Assembly: GCA_030044105.1 (NCBI GenBank)
Contig: JASHWL010000011.1
Location: forward strand, 1-23,111
Length of the DNA stretch: 23,111 bases
Reading direction: 5' to 3'
From: Thermoplasmata archaeon
GTDB taxonomy: Archaea; Thermoplasmatota; Thermoplasmata; Lutacidiplasmatales; UBA184
Shown: piece after piece, positions 15,927 through 22,119 of the stretch
Numbering within the stretch: the first letter of the stretch is position 1
Layout of the letters: every line of letters starts with the position of its first letter
Position numbers and translations under genes: made by a program
Notes under the pieces: model-generated
Databases searched by the model: none
Told to the model about the DNA's origin: nothing
What the model saw: the letters and a program-made list of their open reading frames with translations, nothing else

Positions 15927-16814
15927 CTAGTTCGTTAGAGATCGATCGTTTTGCTCCAGATACCGCCGAAGGAACCACCGGACGAATGCGGTCTCATCCC
16001 GAGCTAGTTGTGACCTCTCGAGAGCTCGGTAGTAGCCTGCCCGACGAGTGTATGGAATATCAATCATGGGATACTGCTTGCGATGCAAGACGTAGTTCAT
16101 TGCAATTCGAGTGACTCGCCCGTTCCCGTCGCCGAATGGGTGGATGGTCACAAGCCTAAGATGAACCAGGCCGGCAAGGAGGACGGGGTGCGCGGACTTC
16201 CAGGCTACCCTCAGCCAAGTGAAGAAATCCTGAAGGAGGAAGTCCAACTCGATTGGAGTTGGCGGTTCGAATCTGCTGCCTGCAATTCGTACGCCATAGT
16301 TTCTGATCCTTCCGGCGAGCCGCGGTTTCGTGGTTTGGAACAACTGCCGGTGCCATTCCAGAAGCGTCTCGAGGCTGAGCTCCGATGTGAAGCGAAGGGC
16401 GTCCAGGAAGACTCTCTGATGAGCCAGAGTTTCCTGCACGTCGGATAGTGGCCTGTTGCTAGGGGTCACACCATCGACTAGCAGGAGAGCCGTCTCTCGC
16501 AGCGTGAGGCTCGATCCCTCGATCCGGTTGCTATCGTAGGTGAACCGAGTCGCGAACGTCTCGAGTTCCTTGTCCCGGACCGCTTTGGGCATCTTCCTGA
16601 CGTTCGCCCGGTAAGCCTTCCGAGCTCGGGATAGGGCGGGTTCGAATCGTCGTGAGAAGAGTTCACTCCGGACCGCCGCTTTGATCGACTCCAGATCAGT
16701 CGGCTTGGTCCCCCCGAGGTATTTCTCAATTTTGCGGACCCGCCCGCCCTCGCGATAGGAATGTGTCAGGTAGTAGTACGTCCGCTTGCCTCTGCGGCGG
16801 GCCCGGAGCTCCAT
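15927..16814 (-). CDS. Fic domain protein (putative AMP/NMP transferase) with own inhibitory motif
   Basis: This is a 295-aa protein. The Fic core motif HPFGDGNGRVTR (225-236) is complete, including the catalytic His225 and the Mg-binding Asp229. The inhibitory helix motif Ser-x-x-x-Glu-Gly is present as SNRIEG (95-100), placing it among class II Fic proteins that are self-inhibited by an N-terminal helix. AGRIRNYGVRI (167-177) forms the target-clamping flap. The N-terminus (KRTYYYLTHSYREGGRVRKIEKYLG) is a small basic domain seen with archaeal Fic proteins. Fic enzymes modify Ser, Thr or Tyr of target proteins, usually with AMP; the target is unknown. The gene has lower GC than the metabolic region, suggesting transfer. 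The ATG at 16814 has a TATA element about 23-26 nt upstream. Confidence 0.9.
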   Translation of the reverse strand: MELRARRRGKRTYYYLTHSYREGGRVRKIEKYLGGTKPTDLESIKAAVRSELFSRRFEPALSRARKAYRANVRKMPKAVRDKELETFATRFTYDSNRIEGSSLTLRETALLLVDGVTPSNRPLSDVQETLAHQRVFLDALRFTSELSLETLLEWHRQLFQTTKPRLAGRIRNYGVRIAGSRFEPPTPIELDFLLQDFFTWLRVAWKSAHPVLLAGLVHLRLVTIHPFGDGNGRVTRIAMNYVLHRKQYPMIDIPYTRRAGYYRALERSQLARDETAFVRWFLRRYLEQNDRSLTN

Positions 16815-16832
16815 TCAGTTTGCCACTACATT

Positions 16833-16843
16833 CATATTGTATC
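16833..16843 (-). promoter_or_regulatory. TATA box of the fic gene
   Basis: Minus strand GATACAATATG lies 19-29 nt before the ATG at 16814, consistent with a leaderless transcript. GGCA just upstream of it could be part of a BRE. Confidence 0.55.
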
Positions 16844-17151
16844 TGCCAGTTTATTACTGTTTGTAGGGGTATGCACAATGGTCCGTGGAAACGGCCGCCG
16901 TATCGGAGGGAGATCAGCTTGTCAAATCTCTCACGCGCGAGCCGTCGACCTCGGACCGACACTGACCCGCGGCTCTGGGGCGCATTGTCTGTTGCACACG
17001 GGATCCAGCGTAAGTCCGGACGACCGGCTCTGAGCCATCCCGCGTGTGTGCGAGACCCTCCTTACGTCGCGCGCGGAGCGCTATCTATCCGGCCACTCCG
17101 TCCCGGCAGGTTTACGGTGACAGTTAGGACACCGTTCAGTCGAGCCGTCCG
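16844..17151 (+). other. spacer with a doubtful 51-codon frame
   Basis: This stretch between the divergent fic gene and the next plus-strand unit holds no recognised gene. A 51-codon frame (ATG 16878 to TGA 17033) has a TATA-like GTTTATTA about 24 nt upstream, the right distance for a leaderless start. Its protein (MVRGNGRRIGG...) is basic and low-complexity and matches no family I know, so it is not called as a gene. The remaining 120 nt show nothing. Confidence 0.35.
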
Positions 17152-17152
17152 A

Positions 17153-17160
17153 CTTATAAT
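17153..17160 (+). promoter_or_regulatory. TATA box of the 52-aa ORF / DUF2299-like unit
   Basis: CTTATAAT is the best TATA match in the window and is centred 25-26 nt before the ATG at 17182. It supports both the existence and the start of the very short first gene. Confidence 0.65.
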
Positions 17161-17181
17161 GTCCGGAGTGGTCGAACCTCC

Positions 17182-17340
17182 ATGACTGAGTCAAGACCCG
17201 AATCCCCTCGATTCAGGGGCCGTTTCGACCCTGAGCTGTTCCGGACCGAACAAGTTGTTCGGGGATCCGAGGCGGCGAAACTGGTCGCCCTCTTCGCGCG
17301 AATCAACGCGAAGCGGTCCAAGGACCCGCCTCGATCATAA
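17182..17340 (+). CDS. leaderless 52-aa protein, unknown function
   Basis: This 52-codon frame runs from ATG 17182 to TAA 17338-17340. The protein is basic, with a disordered N-terminus (MTESRPESPRFRGRF) and one amphipathic helix (GSEAAKLVALFARINAKRSK). No family is recognised. It is called a gene because an excellent TATA box stands 25-26 nt before its ATG, and because the next gene begins 10 nt after its stop with no promoter of its own. The order, a short basic protein followed by a larger one in a tight pair inside an island of toxin-antitoxin genes, resembles an antitoxin-toxin unit. Nothing in the sequence proves that. Confidence 0.6.
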   Translation: MTESRPESPRFRGRFDPELFRTEQVVRGSEAAKLVALFARINAKRSKDPPRS

Positions 17341-17350
17341 CCGTCGAGCG

Positions 17351-17914
17351 ATGAAGTCCGCATCGTCGGGTGGGCCGAAGCCTCCCTCGTTATCCAAGGC
17401 CCTGAATCTGGCGAAGAGATGGGCCCTCGAGGCGGGTTCGTCCGTAGACCTTGGAATCGGGACGTCGAACGAAGGGAAAGACTACCCGATCATCATTCTC
17501 GACAAGAACACTCTTCCTGCCATCGTACGCGACTCCGGGAAGCGACTGGTGATCGCCGTACAACTCCCGGTTCCCGGCGAGCTCCGGGACAAGCTCCGAT
17601 CGGCGGAAGACAGCGACAAGCTCGAGTTCATGGTCAACCTGCGGGGCCTTGTGACGGCGAATCCGCGCCTGGGATTCATGTTTATCCCGCCGACCGCGAG
17701 ATTGGGCGACGAAATTGAATTGGTCGTGCTTGAGAGAGGTGTCCGAATCTCTGACGAGGACCTCTCGTCGTATGATCGGTTCTTCGACTCGGTCACCGAA
17801 GTGCGGACCGGCGCGCTGAAGATCGCGTGGTTCTTGGGTCTAGGTGCACCCACCCCGAAGACACCTCCTGTCTACACCGCTAGTACTCCCGCCCCGCCAG
17901 ACATCTACCGGTAG
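17351..17914 (+). CDS. DUF2299/YbjN-like conserved archaeal protein
   Basis: This is a 187-aa soluble protein. After a disordered Ser/Pro/Lys start there is a helix (LSKALNLAKRWALEAG). A strand-rich body follows, with YPIIILDK, LVIAVQLPVPGELRDKLRSAE, KLEFMVNLRGLVTANPRLGFMFIPP and EIELVVLERGV. The end is SDEDLSSYDRFFDSVTEVRTGALKIAWFLG, and then a Pro/Thr-rich tail. The order of strands, the Lys-Leu linker and the final long helix resemble DUF2299/YbjN (secretion-chaperone-like) proteins, which are mostly archaeal and uncharacterised. The family name is a tentative pattern match. The gene starts 10 nt after the 52-aa ORF and must share its promoter. It ends convergently with the DinB gene. Confidence 0.7.
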   Translation: MKSASSGGPKPPSLSKALNLAKRWALEAGSSVDLGIGTSNEGKDYPIIILDKNTLPAIVRDSGKRLVIAVQLPVPGELRDKLRSAEDSDKLEFMVNLRGLVTANPRLGFMFIPPTARLGDEIELVVLERGVRISDEDLSSYDRFFDSVTEVRTGALKIAWFLGLGAPTPKTPPVYTASTPAPPDIYR

Positions 17915-18098
17915 AACACACACCGGCGCCCTCTGATGGGCCCGTCGAACCTACGCAGCGGCTTGCCCCGAAATCGCGCGGACCAAGGCCGACGTGGGTG
18001 CAATCTCTCTTGCAGCCACACGGCGCCGTGCCGGTCCGCCGACGGATCGAAGCCGCTCTGAGCGGGGTGTCCGTCACGTCCGGACGTCGATACCTGGG

Positions 18099-18626
18099 TC
18101 AGCCCGCAATCGAGCTGCGAAACCACGATTGGGTTGGGGCGTCGACGTCCTGCTGCCAAAAGAGCGCGTTGAGTTCGCCGCGGTGTTGCAGTTCTTCCTC
18201 GATCATGTGCCAGATGATCGTGCGCAGGTTCATCCGCATCTCGAACGGCGTCCCGTCCCCCTTCGTCCCGCGCACGACATAGGCGCGGTCCAACGCGGCC
18301 GGCGTGAGCGACATGGCCAGCTGACGGCTAACGCGAGCGATCCGCTGGACCTGGCGTCGCAGCTCCTTGTCGCTCATTGGCGACTTCAACGGCCGGTGGG
18401 AGGATTGTCGATCCCTGGGCACGCTCTCAAACCACCAGACGTTGTTGTCGAGGACGTGGAGGAAGATGTCCTGCATCGAAGGGAAGGACGCGCCCCGGTC
18501 CCGGAGCCGTTCCTTCCGGGGCAGCCGGAGTAGGGACGCGAGGTAACCCTCCCTTGTGTCGACGAGCCAATCGATCCAGGCTCGCGTGAGCACGACCTCG
18601 CCGACGCGCTTCGGTGGGGACGCCAT
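18099..18626 (-). CDS. DinB-family (DinB/YfiT four-helix) protein
   Basis: This 175-aa protein belongs to the DinB four-helix bundle group. RAWIDWLVDTREGYLASLLRLP gives the first helix, MQDIFLHVLDNNVWWFESV carries the first metal-ligand His, and IIWHMIEEELQHRGELNALFWQQ carries the second and third (HxxxEExxHxxE pattern). Family members bind a divalent metal and act as thiol-dependent S-transferases or in mycothiol/bacillithiol-type detoxification; despite the name they are not DNA polymerases. The frame is open upstream through the VOC gene, but the ATG at 18626 comes 4 nt after the VOC stop, so it is the second gene of a VOC-DinB operon. That pairing hints at detoxification (inference). Confidence 0.85.
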   Translation of the reverse strand: MASPPKRVGEVVLTRAWIDWLVDTREGYLASLLRLPRKERLRDRGASFPSMQDIFLHVLDNNVWWFESVPRDRQSSHRPLKSPMSDKELRRQVQRIARVSRQLAMSLTPAALDRAYVVRGTKGDGTPFEMRMNLRTIIWHMIEEELQHRGELNALFWQQDVDAPTQSWFRSSIAG

Positions 18627-18630
18627 CGGC

Positions 18631-19029
18631 CTATCCTTTGGGAAAGTGGGAAATCTCCCAGAGATTCCCTTCGGGATCCTCGAAGAACGCGTAGCGCTGA
18701 CCGCCCGGACGGGTCGCCGGAGGCTGGAGGAAGTTGACCCCCTTCTTGCGGAGCTCTTCGTAGGCTCGATCGGCGTCCTCGAGGAACACCGCGATGTAGT
18801 TGCGCTGCGTGGGCCGCTCGTTCGGGCGGATTCGGTCCGGGGGGAGCTCCTTCGCGAGCCCAGAGGCACCAATGATCGCCAGAACCGGCGCGCCCTTCTG
18901 CGGAAACTTGAGGTACGCGTCGTCGTCGGAGATCTGGACCTCCGTTAGCCCGAGCTTGTCCCGGTAGAACTCGGCGCACTTTCTCACGTCCCGCACCGTC
19001 AGCGCGATCGCGTTCACGTGGTCGATCAT
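18631..19029 (-). CDS. VOC (glyoxalase-like) family protein
   Basis: This 132-aa protein begins at ATG 19029 with IDHVNAIALTVRDVRKCAEFYRDKLGLTEV, the first VOC beta-alpha-beta unit. It ends with YAFFEDPEGNLWEISHF, the second unit with the metal-ligand region typical of glyoxalase/bleomycin-resistance proteins. The middle (NYIAVFLEDADRAYEELRKKGVNFLQPP) is also standard. Lengthening to a TTG at 19116 would run across a TATA-like AAATATAG (19091-19098), so the shorter start is preferred. The leader would be about 38 nt. The DinB-family gene follows after 4 nt, and a shared detoxification role is plausible but not shown. Confidence 0.87.
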   Translation of the reverse strand: MIDHVNAIALTVRDVRKCAEFYRDKLGLTEVQISDDDAYLKFPQKGAPVLAIIGASGLAKELPPDRIRPNERPTQRNYIAVFLEDADRAYEELRKKGVNFLQPPATRPGGQRYAFFEDPEGNLWEISHFPKG

Positions 19030-19090
19030 GTTCCCGTTTTCCTGCGAATTCAGGCTCCCGCGGGGTCCTCGGCTGCGGATCGGGCTCTCA

Positions 19091-19098
19091 CTATATTT
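19091..19098 (-). promoter_or_regulatory. TATA box of the VOC-DinB operon
   Basis: Minus strand AAATATAG is centred about 65 nt before the ATG at 19029, which would give a leader of some 38 nt. GACA precedes it. Confidence 0.45.
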
Positions 19099-19177
19099 GT
19101 CGAACGCAGGAGACAACCGAACGGGAACGTATCCGGCGAAACGGTCGAAAGTTGCGCGGCGTTCGATCGTCCGCGCC

Positions 19178-19399
19178 TCACTGCCGAGGTCGTCGATATA
19201 CCTCGGTGTCGGACCTCCCGCGGGGACCGCGTGACATCCGTCGGTTCAACTCAGCAATCCACTCTGTCGGATAGTGCTCCTCAACCAGGCCTCGAAGTAA
19301 CTCGTCATAGGTTTGCCCCGTCGCTTTGACCGACTCCGGCACGAAGCGCGTACTCTGCCGTACCGTGATCGTGGTCGGGGGGTCCGAGAGCGCCGCCAT
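19178..19399 (-). CDS. VapB-like / DUF7557-type antitoxin, apparently orphan
   Basis: This is a 73-aa protein. TTITVRQSTRFVPESVKATGQTYDELLRGLVEEH follows the short archaeal antitoxin pattern: a strand T-I-T-V, a helix, a G-x-T-Y-D-E-x-L turn and a second helix, which together form a DNA-binding dimer. A basic tail rich in Arg (RRMSRGPRGRSDTEVYRR) follows. In the related antitoxins a PIN or RelE toxin usually follows directly. Here the 150 nt downstream hold no such gene and the VOC operon comes next, so this is an orphan or the remnant of a pair. The ATG at 19399 is followed at once by the conserved strand. A weak TATA-like TCATACGCAA lies 20-30 nt upstream. The family assignment is by pattern only. 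Confidence 0.6.
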   Translation of the reverse strand: MAALSDPPTTITVRQSTRFVPESVKATGQTYDELLRGLVEEHYPTEWIAELNRRMSRGPRGRSDTEVYRRPRQ

Positions 19400-19631
19400 C
19401 GTGACCTACAGACCGACAATTGCGTATGAGAGGTCTCTCGACAGTCGAATCTGGACCACGCATCGAGACGAGTGGCTGGTCTGCGGGGGTCCAGGGTGCA
19501 GTGCTGGTTGCGACCACGGAATAGGCGGACGATTCGCGCTCACGGTCGGGGTACAGACCGCGCCTCAGCACAAATCCGGAATTCGCGACCGATATCCGAG
19601 CCTTTACCACGAGATTCCCCCCATCGTTCAC

Positions 19632-19657
19632 TTCCTTACCTAAGCTTATGTAAGGAA
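19632..19657. repeat. 26-bp near-perfect palindrome overlapping the AAA+ promoter (candidate operator)
   Basis: Left arm TTCCTTAC (19632-19639) and right arm GTAAGGAA (19650-19657) are exact reverse complements. Between them sits the self-complementary TAAGCTTA (19641-19648). Only the base pair 19640/19649 breaks the symmetry. The palindrome covers the TATA element and ends 17 nt before the GTG start, the right place for a repressor dimer to block transcription. Confidence 0.75.
19645..19652 (+). promoter_or_regulatory. TATA box of the AAA+ ATPase gene
   Basis: CTTATGTA is centred 26-27 nt before the GTG at 19675, which fixes this codon as the likely leaderless start. It lies inside the palindrome. 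Confidence 0.6.
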
Positions 19658-19674
19658 ATTATTCTGAAGCGGTC

Positions 19675-20799
19675 GTGCAGCCCTACGACCCTCAACGCCC
19701 TGCGACTCCGGAGTCATTCGCGGGTCGCGCCGCACTGTTGGAGTTCGTCGGTAACTCGCTAGAGGTCGCTACGCGCCGACATCGGGGTAGCGCGATCCTG
19801 CTGCATGGTTACCGTGGAAGCGGAAAGACCTCGGCTCTGCGGAAGATAGAGGCAATCGTCCGAGAGACGGTGCCCCGCAGCGTCGTGGTCGAGGTCCCGC
19901 TGCGGGTTCCGAGCACGGAGGCGATGCTGATCCACAGTGTCGCGGAGATGGTTCGACGCGAAGTCGCTTCTCTCCAACGACTGACAATCCGAATGAAGCG
20001 AGCGCTGGGTAATCTCAGCGCAGTATCCGTCCTGGGCACCGGACTCGAAAGGACCAAACCGGTCGCGGTCCCCCCTGCGGCCCTGTTGACTGTGTGGAAC
20101 GACGCCCTACGCGCGCTCGGTGAGTTGCCCCTATTAGTGATCTGCATCGATGACGCCGAGCTGCTCAAGGCCCCCGAGATTGGGATTCTCAAGACGATGG
20201 TTGAGACCGACTCCCCAGTCCCGGTGACCATGGTCGTCGCGGGCGGACCCGAACTCATCGAGAAGCTGTCGGCCCACGATGCGTCGCCGATTCTTCGTTC
20301 GTTCTCGGGCGCCGTCTTCGACATCGGCCAGTTCTCGGAGGCGGAAACGCGCGAGGCGTTAGAGGCCCCTATCGCGCAGGTGAAAGGAAGTGGAAGCTGG
20401 GACGAGTCGGGAGTAGCCGCGGTGTACCGCCTGACGCACGGCTACCCGTACCTCGTCCAATGCTTCGCGGCAGCCGCGTATCGAGAAGGCCGAAGGATCG
20501 TGCGGGAGGACGTACAAAACGCGATTCCCGAGGGGCTCCGACTCGCGTCGAGTTGGCTCGAACGAGAACTTCCAGAGGCGTCCGACGAAGACATCCGGGC
20601 ATTCTCCAAGATCGCGAGCTCAGGCAAGATGGAGTTCCGGAGCTCCGACGCGATTCGAATGGGTATCAACCACATTTATCTCTCGAGGCTCGCGAAGCAG
20701 GGGGTTCTCAAACGAATCGCTCGAGGTCATTACGAGCTTCGCATGGCTCCTGCGATCGCATACTTCCACGCGCTGAAGCGAGGCCAAGGCCCCGTTTGA
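19675..20799 (+). CDS. AAA+ ATPase (AAA_16/ORC-like) with C-terminal winged helix
   Basis: This 374-aa protein starts with GTG. FAGRAALLEFV (15-25) is the box typical of STAND/ORC-like ATPases. Walker A GYRGSGKT is at 45-52, Walker B LLVICIDDAE at 153-162 and a sensor-1-like strand MVVAGGPELIEKL at 186-198. GYPYLVQCFAAAAY is the lid-helix sequence of archaeal ATPases. The C-terminal ~65 residues (SSGKMEFRSSDAIRMGINHIYLSRLAKQGVLKRIARGHYELRMAPAIAYFHAL) form a winged helix that should bind DNA. Related archaeal ATPases include ORC1/Cdc6 and the STAND group with regulatory or defence roles. The protein lacks the ORC length and origin context, so a mobile-element or immunity ATPase is more likely (inference). 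The promoter palindrome suggests autoregulation. Confidence 0.85.
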   Translation: MQPYDPQRPATPESFAGRAALLEFVGNSLEVATRRHRGSAILLHGYRGSGKTSALRKIEAIVRETVPRSVVVEVPLRVPSTEAMLIHSVAEMVRREVASLQRLTIRMKRALGNLSAVSVLGTGLERTKPVAVPPAALLTVWNDALRALGELPLLVICIDDAELLKAPEIGILKTMVETDSPVPVTMVVAGGPELIEKLSAHDASPILRSFSGAVFDIGQFSEAETREALEAPIAQVKGSGSWDESGVAAVYRLTHGYPYLVQCFAAAAYREGRRIVREDVQNAIPEGLRLASSWLERELPEASDEDIRAFSKIASSGKMEFRSSDAIRMGINHIYLSRLAKQGVLKRIARGHYELRMAPAIAYFHALKRGQGPV

Positions 20800-20879
20800 G
20801 GCGCTTGGAGTCCGGAACTCTGTTGGTCGGCGACGGGTGTTAGGGACATCCAGGCCATCTATCCGAGCGTTAGGCAAGA

Positions 20880-20893
20880 TTACGTAAGGAAAT
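20880..20893 (+). repeat. second copy of the promoter half-site after the AAA+ gene
   Basis: TTACGTAAGGAAAT matches TTATGTAAGGAAAT at 19646-19659 in 13 of 14 positions and in the same orientation. It lies 81 nt after the AAA+ stop. The other palindrome arm is absent here, and no supported gene starts within 150 nt downstream. Confidence 0.6.
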
Positions 20894-21050
20894 GTTCTCG
20901 GCCCGGTGGCGGGCGTGACGCCGGGAGAGCGAGTGGGCCCTGCCCAAGCCCATGGGGGCGCAACCCTGGTTGCAGCGTGGTTAGGGTCTTAGACTCGATC
21001 AAGACGCTCAGCCTACACAGATCGCCACATCTCGAGGTCGACGCGGGCGC

Positions 21051-21058
21051 GTAATTAG
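21051..21058 (+). promoter_or_regulatory. TATA-like element of the zinc-ribbon gene
   Basis: GTAATTAG is centred about 33 nt before the ATG at 21088 in a GC-rich surrounding. The 20894-21050 stretch ahead of it holds no gene I can support. Confidence 0.4.
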
Positions 21059-21087
21059 GGAGGGCTGGGTGTGAGCCCAGAGCAAGA

Positions 21088-21348
21088 ATGCCCGAGTCAG
21101 GGACAGAGGACGAGAAAGGGGGAACTCCCCTGGCGTACGCGTGCCCACGTTGCGGCCAAGGCATGGAGGTGGGGTTTCTCGCTGTGGATCGTGCGCGAAC
21201 CAGCTGGCTCCGAGAGCGGCCAGAGCACTGGTGGCAGGGTGACTTCAGTGACCACGTTCTGCCGTCGGGCGCACGTGCGGTGGCAATCTGTCCGGCAGCC
21301 CGATGTCTCGCCTGCGGGCTCGTTCTCTTCCAGCACCCGCTTGAGTGA
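21088..21348 (+). CDS. DUF6487-like zinc-ribbon protein
   Basis: This is an 86-aa protein. CPRCGQGMEVGFLAVDRARTSWLRE (19-43) followed by ARCLACGLVLFQH (71-83) gives two CxxC knuckles, Cys19/Cys22 and Cys73/Cys76. The sequence after the first knuckle (M-x-x-G-F-L...W) is the pattern of the DUF6487-type zinc ribbon (CPxCGxxMxxGxL, a central Trp, then CxxCGxxxF). The function of that family is not established. The start ATG at 21088 has a TATA-like element 33 nt upstream, and Met-to-first-Cys spacing is normal. A longer overlapping frame (21071-21544) is rejected because it has no domain features. The winged-helix gene at 21484 has its own promoter. Confidence 0.7.
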   Translation: MPESGTEDEKGGTPLAYACPRCGQGMEVGFLAVDRARTSWLRERPEHWWQGDFSDHVLPSGARAVAICPAARCLACGLVLFQHPLE

Positions 21349-21453
21349 TGCGTCGGGCCCTTCGGGGCGACCTACACTTTCGGGGATGCTTCGAAGAGTC
21401 GATCGTGGGAGTTCCGACCGCGCCGGATGTCCGAACCGGGGCCATTGTAAGTT

Positions 21454-21460
21454 CTTATCA
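21454..21460 (+). promoter_or_regulatory. TATA box of the winged-helix/RelE-like pair
   Basis: CTTATCA is centred 27 nt before the ATG at 21484, as for a leaderless mRNA, and supports that start over the internal ATG at 21544. Confidence 0.55.
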
Positions 21461-21483
21461 GGTGCAATTTCTGATGCGTCGGT

Positions 21484-21762
21484 ATGGCGGCAAGCCGGCC
21501 GTTGCACCGGCCAGATGTCACTTTGGGCACAACGGAGGTGGTAATGTCACTCCTGCAAGAGGCGGGAGATCCCGTTAGCCGAAACTGGCTGCTTCAGCGT
21601 TTGAAGGAATCCGGTCACACTACGAGCAGGGCCAGGTTGAACCGGGCTCTCGCGTTCTGCCTTGAGCACGGTCTTGCAGTTGAGGGCTCAAAGGGTGTCC
21701 AATGGTCGCATACGACGAGTCCGAGTCTGCTCCGCGCGGCATCCAAGGGAAGACGACTCTGA
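21484..21762 (+). CDS. small winged-helix DNA-binding protein, candidate antitoxin/repressor
   Basis: This is a 92-aa protein. LGTTEVVMSLLQEAGDPVSRNWLLQRLKESGHTTSRARLNRALAFCLEHGLAVEGSKGVQWSH (14-76) reads as helix-1, helix-2, turn, recognition helix (SRARLNRALAFCLEHG) and wing, the form of a winged helix that binds DNA as a dimer. The tail is basic. The start at 21484 is preferred to the internal ATG 21544 because the TATA element is 27 nt upstream and because the longer form keeps helix-1 whole. The RelE-fold gene begins 9 nt after the stop, so the two are translated from one mRNA. Small DNA-binding protein first, RelE-type protein second is the order of many type II toxin-antitoxin pairs. 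Confidence 0.72.
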   Translation: MAASRPLHRPDVTLGTTEVVMSLLQEAGDPVSRNWLLQRLKESGHTTSRARLNRALAFCLEHGLAVEGSKGVQWSHTTSPSLLRAASKGRRL

Positions 21763-21771
21763 GCGCCGTAG

Positions 21772-22119
21772 ATGCCGTTCAGACCGGGCGAGGTCATCGT
21801 CCACGATGAGCTTGTTCCCGTTTACGAGTCATGGGAACAGCTGCCCGGGGCGGGGCGTCGGCCGGCCGAGGCCGTCTGGAAGAGTCTGCAAACCGCGATT
21901 CTCCGGATCAAGCGGGACGGACAGTTTGGCGACGTGATTCGTCAAGCGCTTGTTCCCAGGTACTTTCGCGAGAAGTACGGTGTCTCGAACCTGTACTGCG
22001 TGGATCTGGCTGCGTATCATCGTTGTTTCTACACGGTTGCGGATAGAGTGGTCATACCGCGTGACATCGTGGATTATCCGACCTACGACAAGTGGTTCCC
22101 GGGCCGGCGCTCGCGATAG
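21772..22119 (+). CDS. RelE/ParE-fold protein, candidate toxin
   Basis: This is a 115-aa protein. The pattern WKSLQTAILRIKRDGQFGDVIRQALVPRYFREKYGVSNLYCVDLAAYHRCFYTV (36-89) is two N-terminal helices followed by antiparallel strands. The end is RVVIPRDIVDYPTYDKWFPG (92-111). It closely resembles archaeal RelE/ParE-type proteins, which have KRLIPxYY...YGVxNLYxLDL...WRLLYT and end in DIVDHxxYxxxFG. RelE proteins cut ribosome-bound mRNA and ParE proteins poison gyrase; catalytic residues vary, so activity cannot be told. The conserved YHR and DIVD positions are present. ATG 21772 lies 9 nt after the winged-helix stop. It ends convergently with the retropepsin gene. Confidence 0.7.
   Translation: MPFRPGEVIVHDELVPVYESWEQLPGAGRRPAEAVWKSLQTAILRIKRDGQFGDVIRQALVPRYFREKYGVSNLYCVDLAAYHRCFYTVADRVVIPRDIVDYPTYDKWFPGRRSR

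Noticed and set aside
16255..16280. GGTTCGAATC-like T-loop sequences (also near 16640)
   Set aside because: They fall inside the Fic coding frame and have no surrounding tRNA stems.
16871..17185. 105-codon plus-strand frame between fic and the 52-aa ORF
   Set aside because: It runs across the strong TATA box and start of the next gene and has no domain character.
19326..19643. 105-codon plus-strand frame antisense to the antitoxin-like ORF
   Set aside because: It runs into the AAA+ promoter palindrome and shows no domain; the opposite strand has an antitoxin pattern.
20906..20992. 28-codon GTG-started frame after the repeated half-site at 20880
   Set aside because: It is too short, the spacing to the AT element is ambiguous and the sequence is low-complexity; no support beyond position.
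21071..21544. 157-codon plus-strand frame overlapping the zinc-ribbon gene
   Set aside because: It has no recognisable domain, while the overlapping frame has paired CxxC knuckles and the expected family spacing.
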